From NCBI GenBank assembly GCA_021405325.1, contig QWII01000126.1, positions 1-64,000 on the forward strand: 64,000 nucleotides of DNA. Direction: 5' to 3'. A program made the translations under genes and the position numbers. Position 1 is the first letter of the stretch. Every line of letters begins with the position of its first letter. This DNA comes from Caldilinea sp. CFX5 (GTDB lineage Bacteria; Chloroflexota; Anaerolineae; Caldilineales; Caldilineaceae). The notes beneath the pieces are model-generated. The model saw nothing but the letters and a program-made list of their open reading frames with translations, had not been told where the DNA came from and did no database searches. Positions 1-8,106 of the stretch are shown here, piece after piece.

Positions 1-1
1 T

Positions 2-802
2 TGGCGTTGGTTGCCGCACTATCGCTATCTGCGCGATCTGATTGCACAAGGCGCGGTGGGACGCCTCTATCATGCCCAGTTCCACTTTATGGCCGGCAAT
101 GGGCGTAACCCCGCCTACGCCTGGCGCTTTGACCCGCAACGGGCCAGCGGCGCCCTCGGCGACTACGGCTCCCACATGATCGATCTGGCCCGCTTTCTGG
201 TGGGGGACATTGCACGAGTCAACGCCCGACTAGCGACCCATGCCCCGCGCAACGGACTCGATGGTCGGCCGCGCTATGGCGCTTACGATGCGGCGACCTT
301 GCTGATCGAATTTCTTTACGGCGGTCAGGCTACAATTGCGGTCAGCGCGGTGGCGCGCACCCACGATCCCGCGCTCGAACACGCGGTTGTCTTGCACGGC
401 GAAGCTGGTTCGCTGACCATGACTTTTGGCCTCTTTACGGCTCCACCCAAAGTGCAACTTGCCACTGGCGACAACGGTTTTCAGGAACTCGCCATTCCGG
501 ATCATTATCGGCTGGGGCTTGAGCCGGCGCAGCCGGTGGGTCCGCAGATGGGGGCGCTCTTCAGCCAGGCTGGCATGGGCAGCCGCAGCTTTGTCGATGC
601 CATTCTGGCCGGGCAGACCGTTGCACCAAGTTTTTACGATGGCTGGCAAACGCAACGGGTGATCGATGCGGCGCTAACATCGCATGAAAGTGGCGGATGG
701 GCGGAGGTGTGCGACCTATCTGTAGTCCCTTATCGTCAGCCATCAACCGAGATTCTCCAACACAATGCACCTGCCCATCCGCCCATCAACGCTCGTGTGT
801 AA
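2..802 (+). CDS. Gfo/Idh/MocA-family oxidoreductase, C-terminal part (5' end outside window)
   Basis: The frame is open from the first bases of the window, so the N-terminal NAD(P)-binding Rossmann half lies upstream and only the C-terminal alpha/beta domain is seen. The stretch GALGDYGSHMIDLARFLVG is the signature of this family's substrate-binding domain (GD.G.H..D), and the remainder aligns by eye with the complete paralogue that follows at 1001-2092 (H.RYL..L...G.IGR near the start, GSH in the middle, SRSFVDAI near the end). Family members are NAD(P)-dependent dehydrogenases of sugars, inositols and similar polyols in the cytoplasm. The two paralogues in a row suggest one catabolic locus, but the substrate cannot be read from sequence. 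Family sure; exact reaction unknown. Confidence 0.85.
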   Translation, partial: WRWLPHYRYLRDLIAQGAVGRLYHAQFHFMAGNGRNPAYAWRFDPQRASGALGDYGSHMIDLARFLVGDIARVNARLATHAPRNGLDGRPRYGAYDAATLLIEFLYGGQATIAVSAVARTHDPALEHAVVLHGEAGSLTMTFGLFTAPPKVQLATGDNGFQELAIPDHYRLGLEPAQPVGPQMGALFSQAGMGSRSFVDAILAGQTVAPSFYDGWQTQRVIDAALTSHESGGWAEVCDLSVVPYRQPSTEILQHNAPAHPPINARV

Positions 803-917
803 ACGGTCTGAAAGCGAACTGGCGACAGCATCGCCCACCACACAATGCTCTAGTAATCGGTGTACAAAAACCTGTTAGGAAACGATGAGATTTGTGGAAT
901 TTTTGTGGAAAAATCGC

Positions 918-946
918 TTGCATTGGGAAAACGTTCCTACTAAACT
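918..946 (+). promoter_or_regulatory. weak candidate promoter for the Gfo/Idh/MocA gene at 1001
   Basis: TTGCAT, a 17-base spacer and TAAACT lie 55 bases upstream of the start codon at 1001. Both boxes match the sigma-70 consensus only partly, so this is a weak call. The rest of 803-1000 holds no gene. Confidence 0.3.
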
Positions 947-1000
947 GGCGCATAGATTGACAATCAATCGCGAACAACCCACACAAGGAGGAAGTGCAAG

Positions 1001-2092
1001 ATGGCAGACAAAATTCGGATTGGGGTGATTGGCACAAGCGGGTATACAAGTTTTCTGCTATCGACACTAGCCACCTGTGAAGACGCTGAGATTGCCGCGA
1101 TCTGTGGCCGCACGCGTACACGAGCAGAGGAATTGGCAGCTAAGTATCAGGTTGCCCAAGTTTTTACCGATTATACGGCGATGATCAAAAGCGGACGACT
1201 GGATGGCGTCATCGTTGCCAGCCCTGATGACCTCCACTATCCAATGGTGATGGCGGCGCTGAAAGCCAAGCTGCATGTGCTGTGCGAAAAGCCGCTGGGA
1301 TTGACGGTGGCTGAAGCCCAGGCAATGTTTGAAATGGCAGAAGAAGTTGGCGTCAAACATCTGGTTGAGTTCACGGTGCGCTGGATGCCGCACAGCCGCT
1401 ATCTGCACCAACTTGTGCAGGAAGGCTATATTGGCCGGGCCACCCAGTACTACTTTCATCACTATGGGGATCGCGCTTTAGACGACGGCTACGAATGGCG
1501 TTGGGATGCCGCCCGTTCGCTGGGCCAGTTGGGCGATACGGGTTCGCATACGATTGCGCTGGCGCTGTGGCTGGGCGGCGAGATTCGTAGCGTCAGCGCA
1601 CATCTGGCGTCCTTTTCGCAGCGCCTGAATCCCGCAGGCCAACCGCTTGTTGGCGCCAATGAATCGGCCCAACTCCTCATCGACTTTGCCGATGGCGCCC
1701 ACGGCGTGATCCAACTCAACCAGCATACCCACATGGGGGAGCGGGGACGGGACTATCGCGCCGAACTACACGGCGAAGCAGGCCGAGTGGAAGTCGATTG
1801 GTGGTGGGGGAAGTTTGGCGGAATGGGTCAGGTTGTTATGCGCGGTGTTCGTCGCGGCGAGAAGGAGTTCCAGAAGCTGGAAATTCCAGAGCATCTCTTG
1901 CAGGGCATTGACCCTGGCGATATTATGGGCGTCTTTCACAAACAGATGGTCGGTCCCCGGCTCTTTGTCGACGCCATCCGGCGCGATTACCAGCCGGAGC
2001 CTGGTTTTGACGTGGGGGTCAAAGCGCAAAAGGTGCTGAATGCCGCGATGGAATCCCATCAGACGGGGCAGCGTGTGTACATCGACAGATGA
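1001..2092 (+). CDS. Gfo/Idh/MocA-family NAD(P)-dependent oxidoreductase
   Basis: A full-length 363-residue member. The N-terminus IRIGVIGTSGYTSF is the dinucleotide-binding loop of the Rossmann fold, CEKPLGLT around residue 96-103 carries the family EKP motif whose lysine normally takes part in catalysis, and GDTGSHTIALALWLGG near residue 175-190 is the C-domain signature with the conserved histidine. The start is supported by an AAGGAGG ribosome site nine bases upstream. It is probably a sugar or polyol dehydrogenase. It follows a paralogue by 200 bases and is followed by a methyltransferase after 45 bases, so it could be co-transcribed with either. Substrate not identifiable from sequence. 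Confidence 0.9.
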   Translation: MADKIRIGVIGTSGYTSFLLSTLATCEDAEIAAICGRTRTRAEELAAKYQVAQVFTDYTAMIKSGRLDGVIVASPDDLHYPMVMAALKAKLHVLCEKPLGLTVAEAQAMFEMAEEVGVKHLVEFTVRWMPHSRYLHQLVQEGYIGRATQYYFHHYGDRALDDGYEWRWDAARSLGQLGDTGSHTIALALWLGGEIRSVSAHLASFSQRLNPAGQPLVGANESAQLLIDFADGAHGVIQLNQHTHMGERGRDYRAELHGEAGRVEVDWWWGKFGGMGQVVMRGVRRGEKEFQKLEIPEHLLQGIDPGDIMGVFHKQMVGPRLFVDAIRRDYQPEPGFDVGVKAQKVLNAAMESHQTGQRVYIDR

Positions 2093-2137
2093 TACAGATG
2101 AACATCTATACAAAGTAAAGTTGCAAAGGATTCAACC

Positions 2138-2977
2138 ATGTCACAAGAACCCAGATCAAACAAAGTTCGTCAGGAAGAATATGGACCGCGCAACACCCCT
2201 TTTCAACGGCGCATGGTGAGACGCAGCGCTGAGAAGCAGGCAGCATTTTTGTTGCCGCACCTGCGTCCGGGCATGAGTCTGCTCGATTGCGGTTGTGGGC
2301 CTGGATCGATCACCATCGGGTTGGCAAGAGTGGTCGCGCCGGGTGCGGTCGTCGGCGTTGACATCAGTCCAGGCGAGGTCGAACGATCCAGACAACTGGC
2401 TGCCGAACAGGGCGTTGTCAACGTACAGTTCGAGACCGGCAATGTGTACGAACTGCCCTTCGCCGATGCCAGCTTTGATGCAGCCTTCTCAAACGCACTG
2501 CTCGATCATCTCCGTGATCCGGTCGCTGCCTTACGCGAGATGCGACGGGTGCTGAAAGCGAATGGGGTGCTTGGCGTGCGCACGGCAGATCGAGATGGCT
2601 ATCTGTTCGTTCCCCCAAATCCGCTGATTGAGAAAGATAGCACATGGGGTGAGCAATGGAAGAAGGATCAAGGGGTGAGTGTACGTATCGGCAAGAATAT
2701 ACGCGCCATGCTGCGTGAAGCCGGCTTTGCCCGTACGGCAGCGTCTGCCTCCTACGACTCTTATGGCACAGCAGATGAGGTACGTGAGTTAGCAGAGGCC
2801 ATGGCCGCCGGGCTGTTGGCGGGTCGGGCTGGTACGCAGACAGGCAACCCCCGCCAGCCGGATCGAGCCGAGGTGGAAGCCATTGCCGCGGCTTATCGGG
2901 CGTGGGGAGAATCACCGGATGCCTTCTTTGCGATGAGCTTCTGCGAAGGGTTGGGTTGGTGCAGTGCCGGTGCGTGA
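2138..2977 (+). CDS. SAM-dependent class I methyltransferase (UbiE/COQ5-like)
   Basis: 279 residues. Residues 46-60 (MSLLDCGCGPGSITI) form motif I of class I methyltransferases, VVGVDISPGEVERSR is motif II with the acidic residue that binds the SAM ribose, and FADASFDAAFSNALLDHLRDP is the post-motif region typical of UbiE-type small-molecule methyltransferases. AAAGGA precedes the ATG by eight bases. The last 66 bases overlap, tail to tail, the end of the NB-ARC regulator on the other strand (2912-5599), so both C-termini are constrained by one stretch of DNA. Substrate unknown. Confidence 0.88.
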   Translation: MSQEPRSNKVRQEEYGPRNTPFQRRMVRRSAEKQAAFLLPHLRPGMSLLDCGCGPGSITIGLARVVAPGAVVGVDISPGEVERSRQLAAEQGVVNVQFETGNVYELPFADASFDAAFSNALLDHLRDPVAALREMRRVLKANGVLGVRTADRDGYLFVPPNPLIEKDSTWGEQWKKDQGVSVRIGKNIRAMLREAGFARTAASASYDSYGTADEVRELAEAMAAGLLAGRAGTQTGNPRQPDRAEVEAIAAAYRAWGESPDAFFAMSFCEGLGWCSAGA

Positions 2978-5599
2978 GGAGAAAACCGGTAGCGCTTGTA
3001 CAAGTTGTAGCGTAAAAGCGTCATTCAGTGCCATTTGCTGACCGATTGCAGATGCCTCGGTAAAGAGTGAGGGGTCAAGCATTGCCCGTGCCTTTGTCAG
3101 GTCCGCATCAACTTGGGCGCGAACTGGCTCCACGAGTATGCAATAGACGCGTTGGCGTGTCACTTCAGCAAAGCTAAAGAGCGCAACCGCGTGTTGGTAG
3201 TGCTGGCGCACCACGGCCAATCGCGCAGCGACAAAGAGGCAGTTCACCAACGCAGTTCCAATCCAACGTGGATCAAACTGGTAGTTCAGACATTGCACCA
3301 GCCACTGTTCAGCTTCTTCTGGCTTGCCCTCCCAGAGGGCAGTCTCTGCCAGATAAATGCAGATGCGAGATAAATAAAGTTTGTCTCTTATCGTCGTCCA
3401 GATTGCCAAACTCTCCAACAGTAGCCGGCGTGCCTCTACAGCATCGTTATGATATAAGGCCGTAAGCGCCAAAATAGGTTTTGTCTTGGCTATCACTGCC
3501 GGATGAATGCCAATGGTGGCAGTTGTTACGGCTTGCTGCAGAAAGGAGTGTGCCTGTGTGAGATCGCCCTGTAAAAGCGCAAGCCGGCCTAGATTCCCTA
3601 AACAAGCCGCCACACCACTGCCGAACCCTCTTGCCTCACTACAGTGGCGACTTTCCTGTACTAGCGCAGTCGCTTGCGCAAAACGCCCAAAATCGATCAA
3701 GCGGGCAGCATAATTGTCTGCCACAGCACTCCGTATAAAAAGATAATCTGAGCTAACACCAAATGCATTACCCAATCCTGATGATTCGTTTGCTTCACGT
3801 GCGAAGGCCATCGCCTTTTCCCACATTGCCGCAGCTTGGGTGAAATCAGGGGTGGCTACCGCAGCAAAATGCCAGGCGCCTGCACACAGTGGCTTGACAG
3901 AGCATTGTTCTGTCAAGCCGATGAGTTCGCTTGTATAGCGGTTGACGGTTTCAAATCCCTCCAATGCGCGTGCAACACTGAAAAAATTAATCAATAGCGC
4001 CAAGCGCAACTCAAGAGAAAAGCGGTGACGATGAGGAAGCGCAGCTTCGATCCAGCCCAGTTCTTCATACCAATGACCACGCATCCGACAATACCAACCG
4101 GCTGCCAGGATCAACCATGCGGTATCATCATAGCGGTTTCGGTCGAGTGTCCATTGGACAGCAGCGCGCAGGTTGTCATGCTCTCTTTGTAGACGCGCAA
4201 ACCAGACAGCAGTCTTTGGCCCCCGCAACTCTTCATCAACCGTGCGGAAGTATTGCAGATAAAACGCATAGTGCCGTTGGCGCGCCGCTTCTACTTCCCC
4301 ATGCCGCTGTAACTGCTCCAACGCAAACTCGCGGATGGTCTCCAACAGAGCAAAACGCTGCTCGCCATCGGCCAGAGTTTCGGCGCGCACCAGGCTTTTA
4401 CCGATGAGCGACTGGAGATCGGCGACCAACGCGGGCGAATCGCCAATTGCTTTAACCGCCGCCAGATCAAAGCCGCCGACAAAGACGCCCAACCGCCGGA
4501 ACAGCATCTGTTCTTCTGCATTCAACAAGGCGTAACTGCGTTCGATGGCATGGCGCAGGGTGCGATGCTGCGGCGGTAAATCGTGTGCGCCATTGACCAA
4601 CAGATCCAGCGGATGCGCTTGCAATTGGCGCAATAATTGGGCTGGTGCGAAGAGTTCAACCTGCGCCGCGCATAGTTCCAACGCCAGCGGTAGACAGTCG
4701 AGCCGGGTGCAAATGGCGGCAATGGTGGAACGGTTTTCTGCGGTGAGCCGAAAGTCCTCATCCACGGCCCGGGCGCGTTGGGCAAAGAGTTCCACGGCGG
4801 ATGGCAGGTCAAGCGGCGGCGCCTTGCAGCGCTGTTCCGCCCGTAAATGGAGCCGTTCCCGGCTGGTCGCCAGGATCGTCACCGTGGGACATTCGGCCAG
4901 CAACGTGGCAATCAACGGGCCGGCGCCTGCGATCTGCTCCAGGTTGTCCAGCAGCAGGAGCAGTTGTTGGTGGCGCAAAAGCTCGATCAAGCGGCTTTCC
5001 GGTGCGTTTCTGCTGGCATCGCCCGGTGCAATGATGGTCAGCAAGGTGGTCGCCAGCAACAGTGCATCCGGCACAGTCGCCAAGGGGATAAAGCGAGCGC
5101 CATCGGGATAGTGGTGCTGAACCCGCGTCGCCACCGCCAAGGCCAGCGTCGTCTTGCCCACCCCCGGCGGCCCCACCAGCGTCAACAACCGTCCGCCGTG
5201 GCCCAACAGGCGATTGCTGAGTTGATCGACAAGTGTGGTGCGGCCAACCAATGCCACCGGCAGCGCCGGCAAGCGCGCGGGATTGGCCGACTGTGCCGCC
5301 ATTCCAGGCGTGGCGGCAGGCGTTGGCAGCGGTGACGGCGCAGGTAGCTGTTCGCCACGGGCAATGGCGACACTTTCGATGAGATGGGCGGCCAGCGCGG
5401 GGTTATCCTGTAACCCCAACGCCGGGATAAAGTGGGTGCGTACCAACGCCAGATCCGGCTGCCGCTGTCCCTTTTCCAAGCCGGAGATCAGCGAGTCGCT
5501 GTAACCGAGCGCGGCGGCGAGGTCGCGCTGGGTCATGCCGGCGCGTTTGCGTAGTTGTTTTAATAGATCACCAAACGGCAACGTCGGCGTCATGGGCAT
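2912..5599 (-). CDS. helix-turn-helix / NB-ARC ATPase / TPR regulator (STAND family)
   Basis: 895 residues. Residues about 8-62 are an XRE-type helix-turn-helix (FGDLLKQLRKRAGMTQRDLA, then SLISGLEKGQRQPDL). A P-loop ATPase of the NB-ARC/STAND class follows, with Walker A GPPGVGKTTLA near residue 142 and a Walker B-like LLLLLDNLEQI near 210. The rest, from about residue 400, is helical and repetitive in the manner of TPR regulators. STAND proteins are signal switches in which repeat domains sense a ligand and the ATPase drives oligomerisation; with an HTH they usually act as transcription regulators, but defence roles exist in the class. The start overlaps the upstream antitoxin-like gene by 32 bases, suggesting translational coupling. 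The 3' end overlaps the convergent methyltransferase. Ligand and targets unknown. Confidence 0.85.
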   Translation of the reverse strand: MPMTPTLPFGDLLKQLRKRAGMTQRDLAAALGYSDSLISGLEKGQRQPDLALVRTHFIPALGLQDNPALAAHLIESVAIARGEQLPAPSPLPTPAATPGMAAQSANPARLPALPVALVGRTTLVDQLSNRLLGHGGRLLTLVGPPGVGKTTLALAVATRVQHHYPDGARFIPLATVPDALLLATTLLTIIAPGDASRNAPESRLIELLRHQQLLLLLDNLEQIAGAGPLIATLLAECPTVTILATSRERLHLRAEQRCKAPPLDLPSAVELFAQRARAVDEDFRLTAENRSTIAAICTRLDCLPLALELCAAQVELFAPAQLLRQLQAHPLDLLVNGAHDLPPQHRTLRHAIERSYALLNAEEQMLFRRLGVFVGGFDLAAVKAIGDSPALVADLQSLIGKSLVRAETLADGEQRFALLETIREFALEQLQRHGEVEAARQRHYAFYLQYFRTVDEELRGPKTAVWFARLQREHDNLRAAVQWTLDRNRYDDTAWLILAAGWYCRMRGHWYEELGWIEAALPHRHRFSLELRLALLINFFSVARALEGFETVNRYTSELIGLTEQCSVKPLCAGAWHFAAVATPDFTQAAAMWEKAMAFAREANESSGLGNAFGVSSDYLFIRSAVADNYAARLIDFGRFAQATALVQESRHCSEARGFGSGVAACLGNLGRLALLQGDLTQAHSFLQQAVTTATIGIHPAVIAKTKPILALTALYHNDAVEARRLLLESLAIWTTIRDKLYLSRICIYLAETALWEGKPEEAEQWLVQCLNYQFDPRWIGTALVNCLFVAARLAVVRQHYQHAVALFSFAEVTRQRVYCILVEPVRAQVDADLTKARAMLDPSLFTEASAIGQQMALNDAFTLQLVQALPVFSSRTGTAPTQPFAEAHRKEGIR

Positions 5600-5900
5600 T
5601 CGGGTTAACCAGATCGACTTCTATCGCCAGTCGCAAGCCACAACTGTGGAGCAAGGCCGTGAGGCTTGACAGTTGCGGATTGCCATTTGCGCCTAACATG
5701 CGGTACAAATTTTCGCGGTTTAGGTTTGCTGCACGGGCAGCATTGCTCATCCCCCTTGCTTCCGCGACATCGCGCAATGCCAAGAGAAACCCTGGCAAAT
5801 CGCCCTCTGCCAGTGCTGCATCGAGATAGGCAGCCGCCTCAGCCGGGTCTTGCAATGCTTGCTGTAACCCTTCTTCATACCTTGCAACAACAGCGTTCAT
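5568..5900 (-). CDS. HTH antidote protein of an addiction module (HI1420-type), toxin not seen
   Basis: 110 residues. The protein has the layout of the 'downstream' antidotes of RelE/HigB-like modules: an N-terminal acidic segment with repeated Ala (DPAEAAAYLDAALAEGD), a central LRDVAEARGMSNAARAANLN helix-turn-helix, then RENLYRMLGANGNPQLSSL, the typical end of the recognition helix. GGAGGT lies five bases before the ATG. In known modules the toxin gene sits directly upstream; here the upstream DNA is the end of the IscB element, so the toxin appears to have been lost or displaced. Its 3' end overlaps the NB-ARC regulator start by 32 bases. Function as a free-standing regulator is possible. 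Confidence 0.8.
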   Translation of the reverse strand: MNAVVARYEEGLQQALQDPAEAAAYLDAALAEGDLPGFLLALRDVAEARGMSNAARAANLNRENLYRMLGANGNPQLSSLTALLHSCGLRLAIEVDLVNPNAHDADVAVW

Positions 5901-5918
5901 GATCTTACCTCCGGGAAA

Positions 5919-5938
5919 CCAACGGCTTCAGCCGTTGG
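5919..5938 (-). repeat. right-end hairpin of the IscB element
   Basis: CCAACGGC and GCCGTTGG form a perfect palindrome around a 4-base loop. It lies between the end of iscB and the ribosome site (GGAGGT) of the antidote gene, and its loop side shares ACGGCTGAAGC with the left-end hairpin at 7497-7517. Confidence 0.7.
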
Positions 5939-5989
5939 AGGGATAGGAGGCTGTTCCGGTGGCCTACTAGGCGCGAACAGGGGCTACGC

Positions 5990-7267
5990 TCAATTAGCAT
6001 AGCTATACCCGTCCGACGCGTGCAACCTCTGACAATATTTCCAACTAATGCCATCTGTCTTGCCAACCAAAAAACTTCCTTTGGCACGTACCGCAACCCG
6101 ACCAGTATGGACGCCTTTGTTTTTGCCGGTTGGGACAATCGCCCGGACAATATCGCCCGTCTGAAAGCCCTTGACAATGCGGTTTTGCTTTGCCCCTGTG
6201 CGCGGAAAACCGTACTTGTCCGGTCGGCACATTTGCCTGGACTGCCTACCAACGGCTTTGATTACCAGCGGCTTTTGTTCTGGGCAAAGACTGACCGATT
6301 GCCCAGACTGGCCGACGCAAGCGGCGTCGATCCAGTGGGCTTTAGGATAGCCGTTGGTTGTGCGGTTAAACTTTGTCCGACCGCCCGTTCCAATTTCGAC
6401 GGGTAAACCAGTTGCATCAAACATCCGCCAGACAGCCCAACGGACAGAGTTAACCGCGCTGGCGTCTTTTAGCGGCTTCTTGGCAAGGGCTTGCACGCCG
6501 GGATGACCAAACTCAGCAGCGGTTTGATTGCCCTTGCGCTGATTGCAACCATGACAAGCCAGACAGAGATTACTCACTCGGCTGGAACCGCCCCGGCTTT
6601 TCGGCGTGATATGTTCGATCTCTAGCGGGATGTCGGTACTCCCGCAATAGCAGCACTTCCGGTCAAACTTTTCGAGAAGATATTCCCGCACTTCGTAGCC
6701 TTGCAATTCGCCTTGCTGATATTCAACGCCGCTAATTTCTGCATCCTGCATGAGTTGGGTATCGAATTGCACCAATTCCATGCTGATCGACTGGACATTG
6801 CACAGCTTGAGAAAGCGTACTAGCCACGTTTGTAGGTTGTTGACCCGACTCTGCAAGGATGGCGCTAACCAACCCTTTGGGTCGCACCCAGGGGGTTCCC
6901 GCCTCCGGGCGCGGTTGTTGAATCGCGGTTGGCGATAGCGGGTTTTGCGCTGGCGTCTACCGCGGCGAATTGCACGGCGGCTTTCTAGCGCGTTCTTGAT
7001 CTGTTGCCCGCGGTGTTCCAGTTCAGCCGCAAAGACAACCGTATCGCCCTGGACTAATGCAAGGCCGGTTGTCTTACTGCCGGGGTCAACCTTGACGGTG
7101 ACAGGGGCCGGTTCTGCATCTGGCTTGGCTTCCTTCAAAATTATAGTGAAGGGAAATCTACGATAGACCGCGGCTTTTCCGTCGTCTAGCATTTGACGCG
7201 CTCGCACTGGCCGGCATGGCGTTAGCGGTCTCTTGTTCGTATCTAGTACAAAAACTCGGTTCGGCAT
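5990..7267 (-). CDS. iscB: IscB RNA-guided nuclease (RuvC/HNH, Cas9 ancestor family)
   Basis: 425 residues from the ATG at 7267; a longer frame exists but the family N-terminus starts here (MPNRVFVLDTNKRPLTPC, the PLMP domain). In order: RuvC-I with the catalytic aspartate in VKVDPGSKTTGLAL (about residue 70), an arginine-rich bridge helix (RRAIRRGRRQRKTRYRQPRF), RuvC-II with the glutamate in ISMELVQF, an HNH domain with two CxxC-like zinc pairs and IEHITPKSRGGS followed by NLCLACHGCNQRKGN, and RuvC-III with HWIDAACVG. All expected catalytic residues are present, so the nuclease looks intact. IscB proteins cut DNA guided by an omega RNA made from the DNA just upstream of the gene, which is present here. 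Length is normal for the family. No adjacent transposase. Confidence 0.93.
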   Translation of the reverse strand: MPNRVFVLDTNKRPLTPCRPVRARQMLDDGKAAVYRRFPFTIILKEAKPDAEPAPVTVKVDPGSKTTGLALVQGDTVVFAAELEHRGQQIKNALESRRAIRRGRRQRKTRYRQPRFNNRARRREPPGCDPKGWLAPSLQSRVNNLQTWLVRFLKLCNVQSISMELVQFDTQLMQDAEISGVEYQQGELQGYEVREYLLEKFDRKCCYCGSTDIPLEIEHITPKSRGGSSRVSNLCLACHGCNQRKGNQTAAEFGHPGVQALAKKPLKDASAVNSVRWAVWRMFDATGLPVEIGTGGRTKFNRTTNGYPKAHWIDAACVGQSGQSVSLCPEQKPLVIKAVGRQSRQMCRPDKYGFPRTGAKQNRIVKGFQTGDIVRAIVPTGKNKGVHTGRVAVRAKGSFLVGKTDGISWKYCQRLHASDGYSYAN

Positions 7268-7490
7268 TGATAGCCTTTCAGCCCTTGCGGGCGTAATGTT
7301 CCCCTCGGAAATGGTAGAAAAGCTTTTTGCATCCAACACACTGTTGTCTTCCCAAAGACCTCGCTTAATGTTGGACAGCAGAGCCAGAAGCTAGGGCGTC
7401 ACCGCTGGGTGCTATGACCTTTCTAACGTAGCTTTCGCTGATCCTGGTAAATTACTTTGCGGCTGAAGCGCTCGAACTTTTAGGTTTTTC
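7268..7490 (-). ncRNA. omega RNA (HEARO RNA) scaffold of IscB
   Basis: The 220 bases directly upstream of iscB contain no ORF but several clear hairpins when read on the minus strand: CTTTTAG/CTAAAAG with a 6-base loop at the distal end, AGC-GAAA-GCT, TCCAACA/TGTTGGA enclosing GTCTT/AAGAC, and GCCC-GCAA-GGGC just before the ribosome site. This place and style match the omega/HEARO RNAs known to sit 5' of iscB. In the family the guide is the 5' extension of this RNA, taken from sequence outside the element; which bases that is here depends on the exact left end, which I cannot fix. Confidence 0.72.
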
Positions 7491-7496
7491 TAAAAG

Positions 7497-7517
7497 CCCA
7501 CGTGCTTCAGCCGTGGG
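7497..7517 (-). repeat. left-end hairpin of the IscB element
   Basis: CCCACG and CGTGGG pair around a 9-base loop. It lies between the omega RNA region and the stop codon (7522-7524) of the peroxidase-like gene. Together with 5919-5938 it brackets the element. Confidence 0.65.
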
Positions 7518-7521
7518 ATAT

Positions 7522-8106
7522 TTACGATTGACGTGTAGTTGCCACCGGCTCGCCCAACGTTTGCATTAAGCGATTGGCCCAAGCGAACATGGCGGTGGCG
7601 TGGGTGAGATCGAGGATTTCCTGGTCGGTCAACCCCAACTGGCGCAAGGGGGTGAGATCGTCGCTGGTCAAAGCTGAGGGGGCGCGGGTCAATTTGACGG
7701 CGAAGTCCACAATGGCCCGTTCCCGTGGCGGCAATCCAGCTTCGACGCCTTCGGCGATCAGCCGTTGCATGATTTCCGGGCGTTTGGTTAATTGAATATA
7801 GCGCTGGATGTGGACAGATGCACAGTAGACGCAACCATTGACCCGTGAAACTGCCACCGCCGCCAACTCGCGATCCGCTCGTGGCAACCCTCTGGGGCCA
7901 TACATAATGGCATTGTAGAGCCGCGACCGCTCCCGTAGCACATCGACATCACGCACCAGCAGCAGATAGTATGGCGACGTTTTGGCTGTGGGAGTGCTTT
8001 CTTCCAGCACGGCGATCTGTGCGGGCGTTGCCGTTTCCAGGGCAATCGGGTCAAGCCAGGCGCGCCAATCGACGGGGTCAGCGGTAAATTTGAGTTTCTC
8101 TGCCAT
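7522..8106 (-). CDS. peroxidase-related carboxymuconolactone-decarboxylase-fold protein (Avi_7169-like)
   Basis: 194 residues. The motif NGCVYCASVHIQR near residue 90-102 is the CxxC...H active site of AhpD-like alkylhydroperoxidases; it sits in the all-helical CMD fold. Related proteins with this arrangement occur as a pair with a second CMD protein lacking the cysteines, next to a luciferase-like monooxygenase, and that is the arrangement seen here (8106-8621 and 9818-10828). Start ATG overlaps the stop of the upstream partner by one base (TAATG), so translation is coupled. The stop codon is immediately beside the left end of the IscB element. Substrate unknown; an oxidative-stress role is inferred. 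Confidence 0.82.
   Translation of the reverse strand: MAEKLKFTADPVDWRAWLDPIALETATPAQIAVLEESTPTAKTSPYYLLLVRDVDVLRERSRLYNAIMYGPRGLPRADRELAAVAVSRVNGCVYCASVHIQRYIQLTKRPEIMQRLIAEGVEAGLPPRERAIVDFAVKLTRAPSALTSDDLTPLRQLGLTDQEILDLTHATAMFAWANRLMQTLGEPVATTRQS

Larger units (their letters stand above)
5915..7520 (-). mobile_element. IscB-type (ISC / IS200-IS605-like) element without TnpA
   Basis: The iscB gene, about 230 bases of upstream RNA-like sequence and a hairpin at each end make up one unit. The right-end hairpin is a perfect 8-bp stem with a 4-base loop at 5919-5938 and the left-end hairpin is a 6-bp stem at 7497-7517. Read on the minus strand they share ACGGCTGAAGC. Subterminal hairpins recognised by a Y1 transposase are the mark of IS200/IS605-family ends. 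No Y1 transposase gene is present, so the element would need one in trans. The precise ends cannot be fixed without an empty site. It separates an orphan antidote gene from the stop codon of the peroxidase-like gene at 7522. Confidence 0.75.

Noticed and set aside
924..943. LacI-type operator around AACGTT upstream of 1001
   Set aside because: Symmetry does not extend beyond six bases.
5568..5900. complete toxin-antitoxin module
   Set aside because: Only the antidote is present; the neighbouring large gene is a STAND regulator and the upstream DNA is the IscB element.
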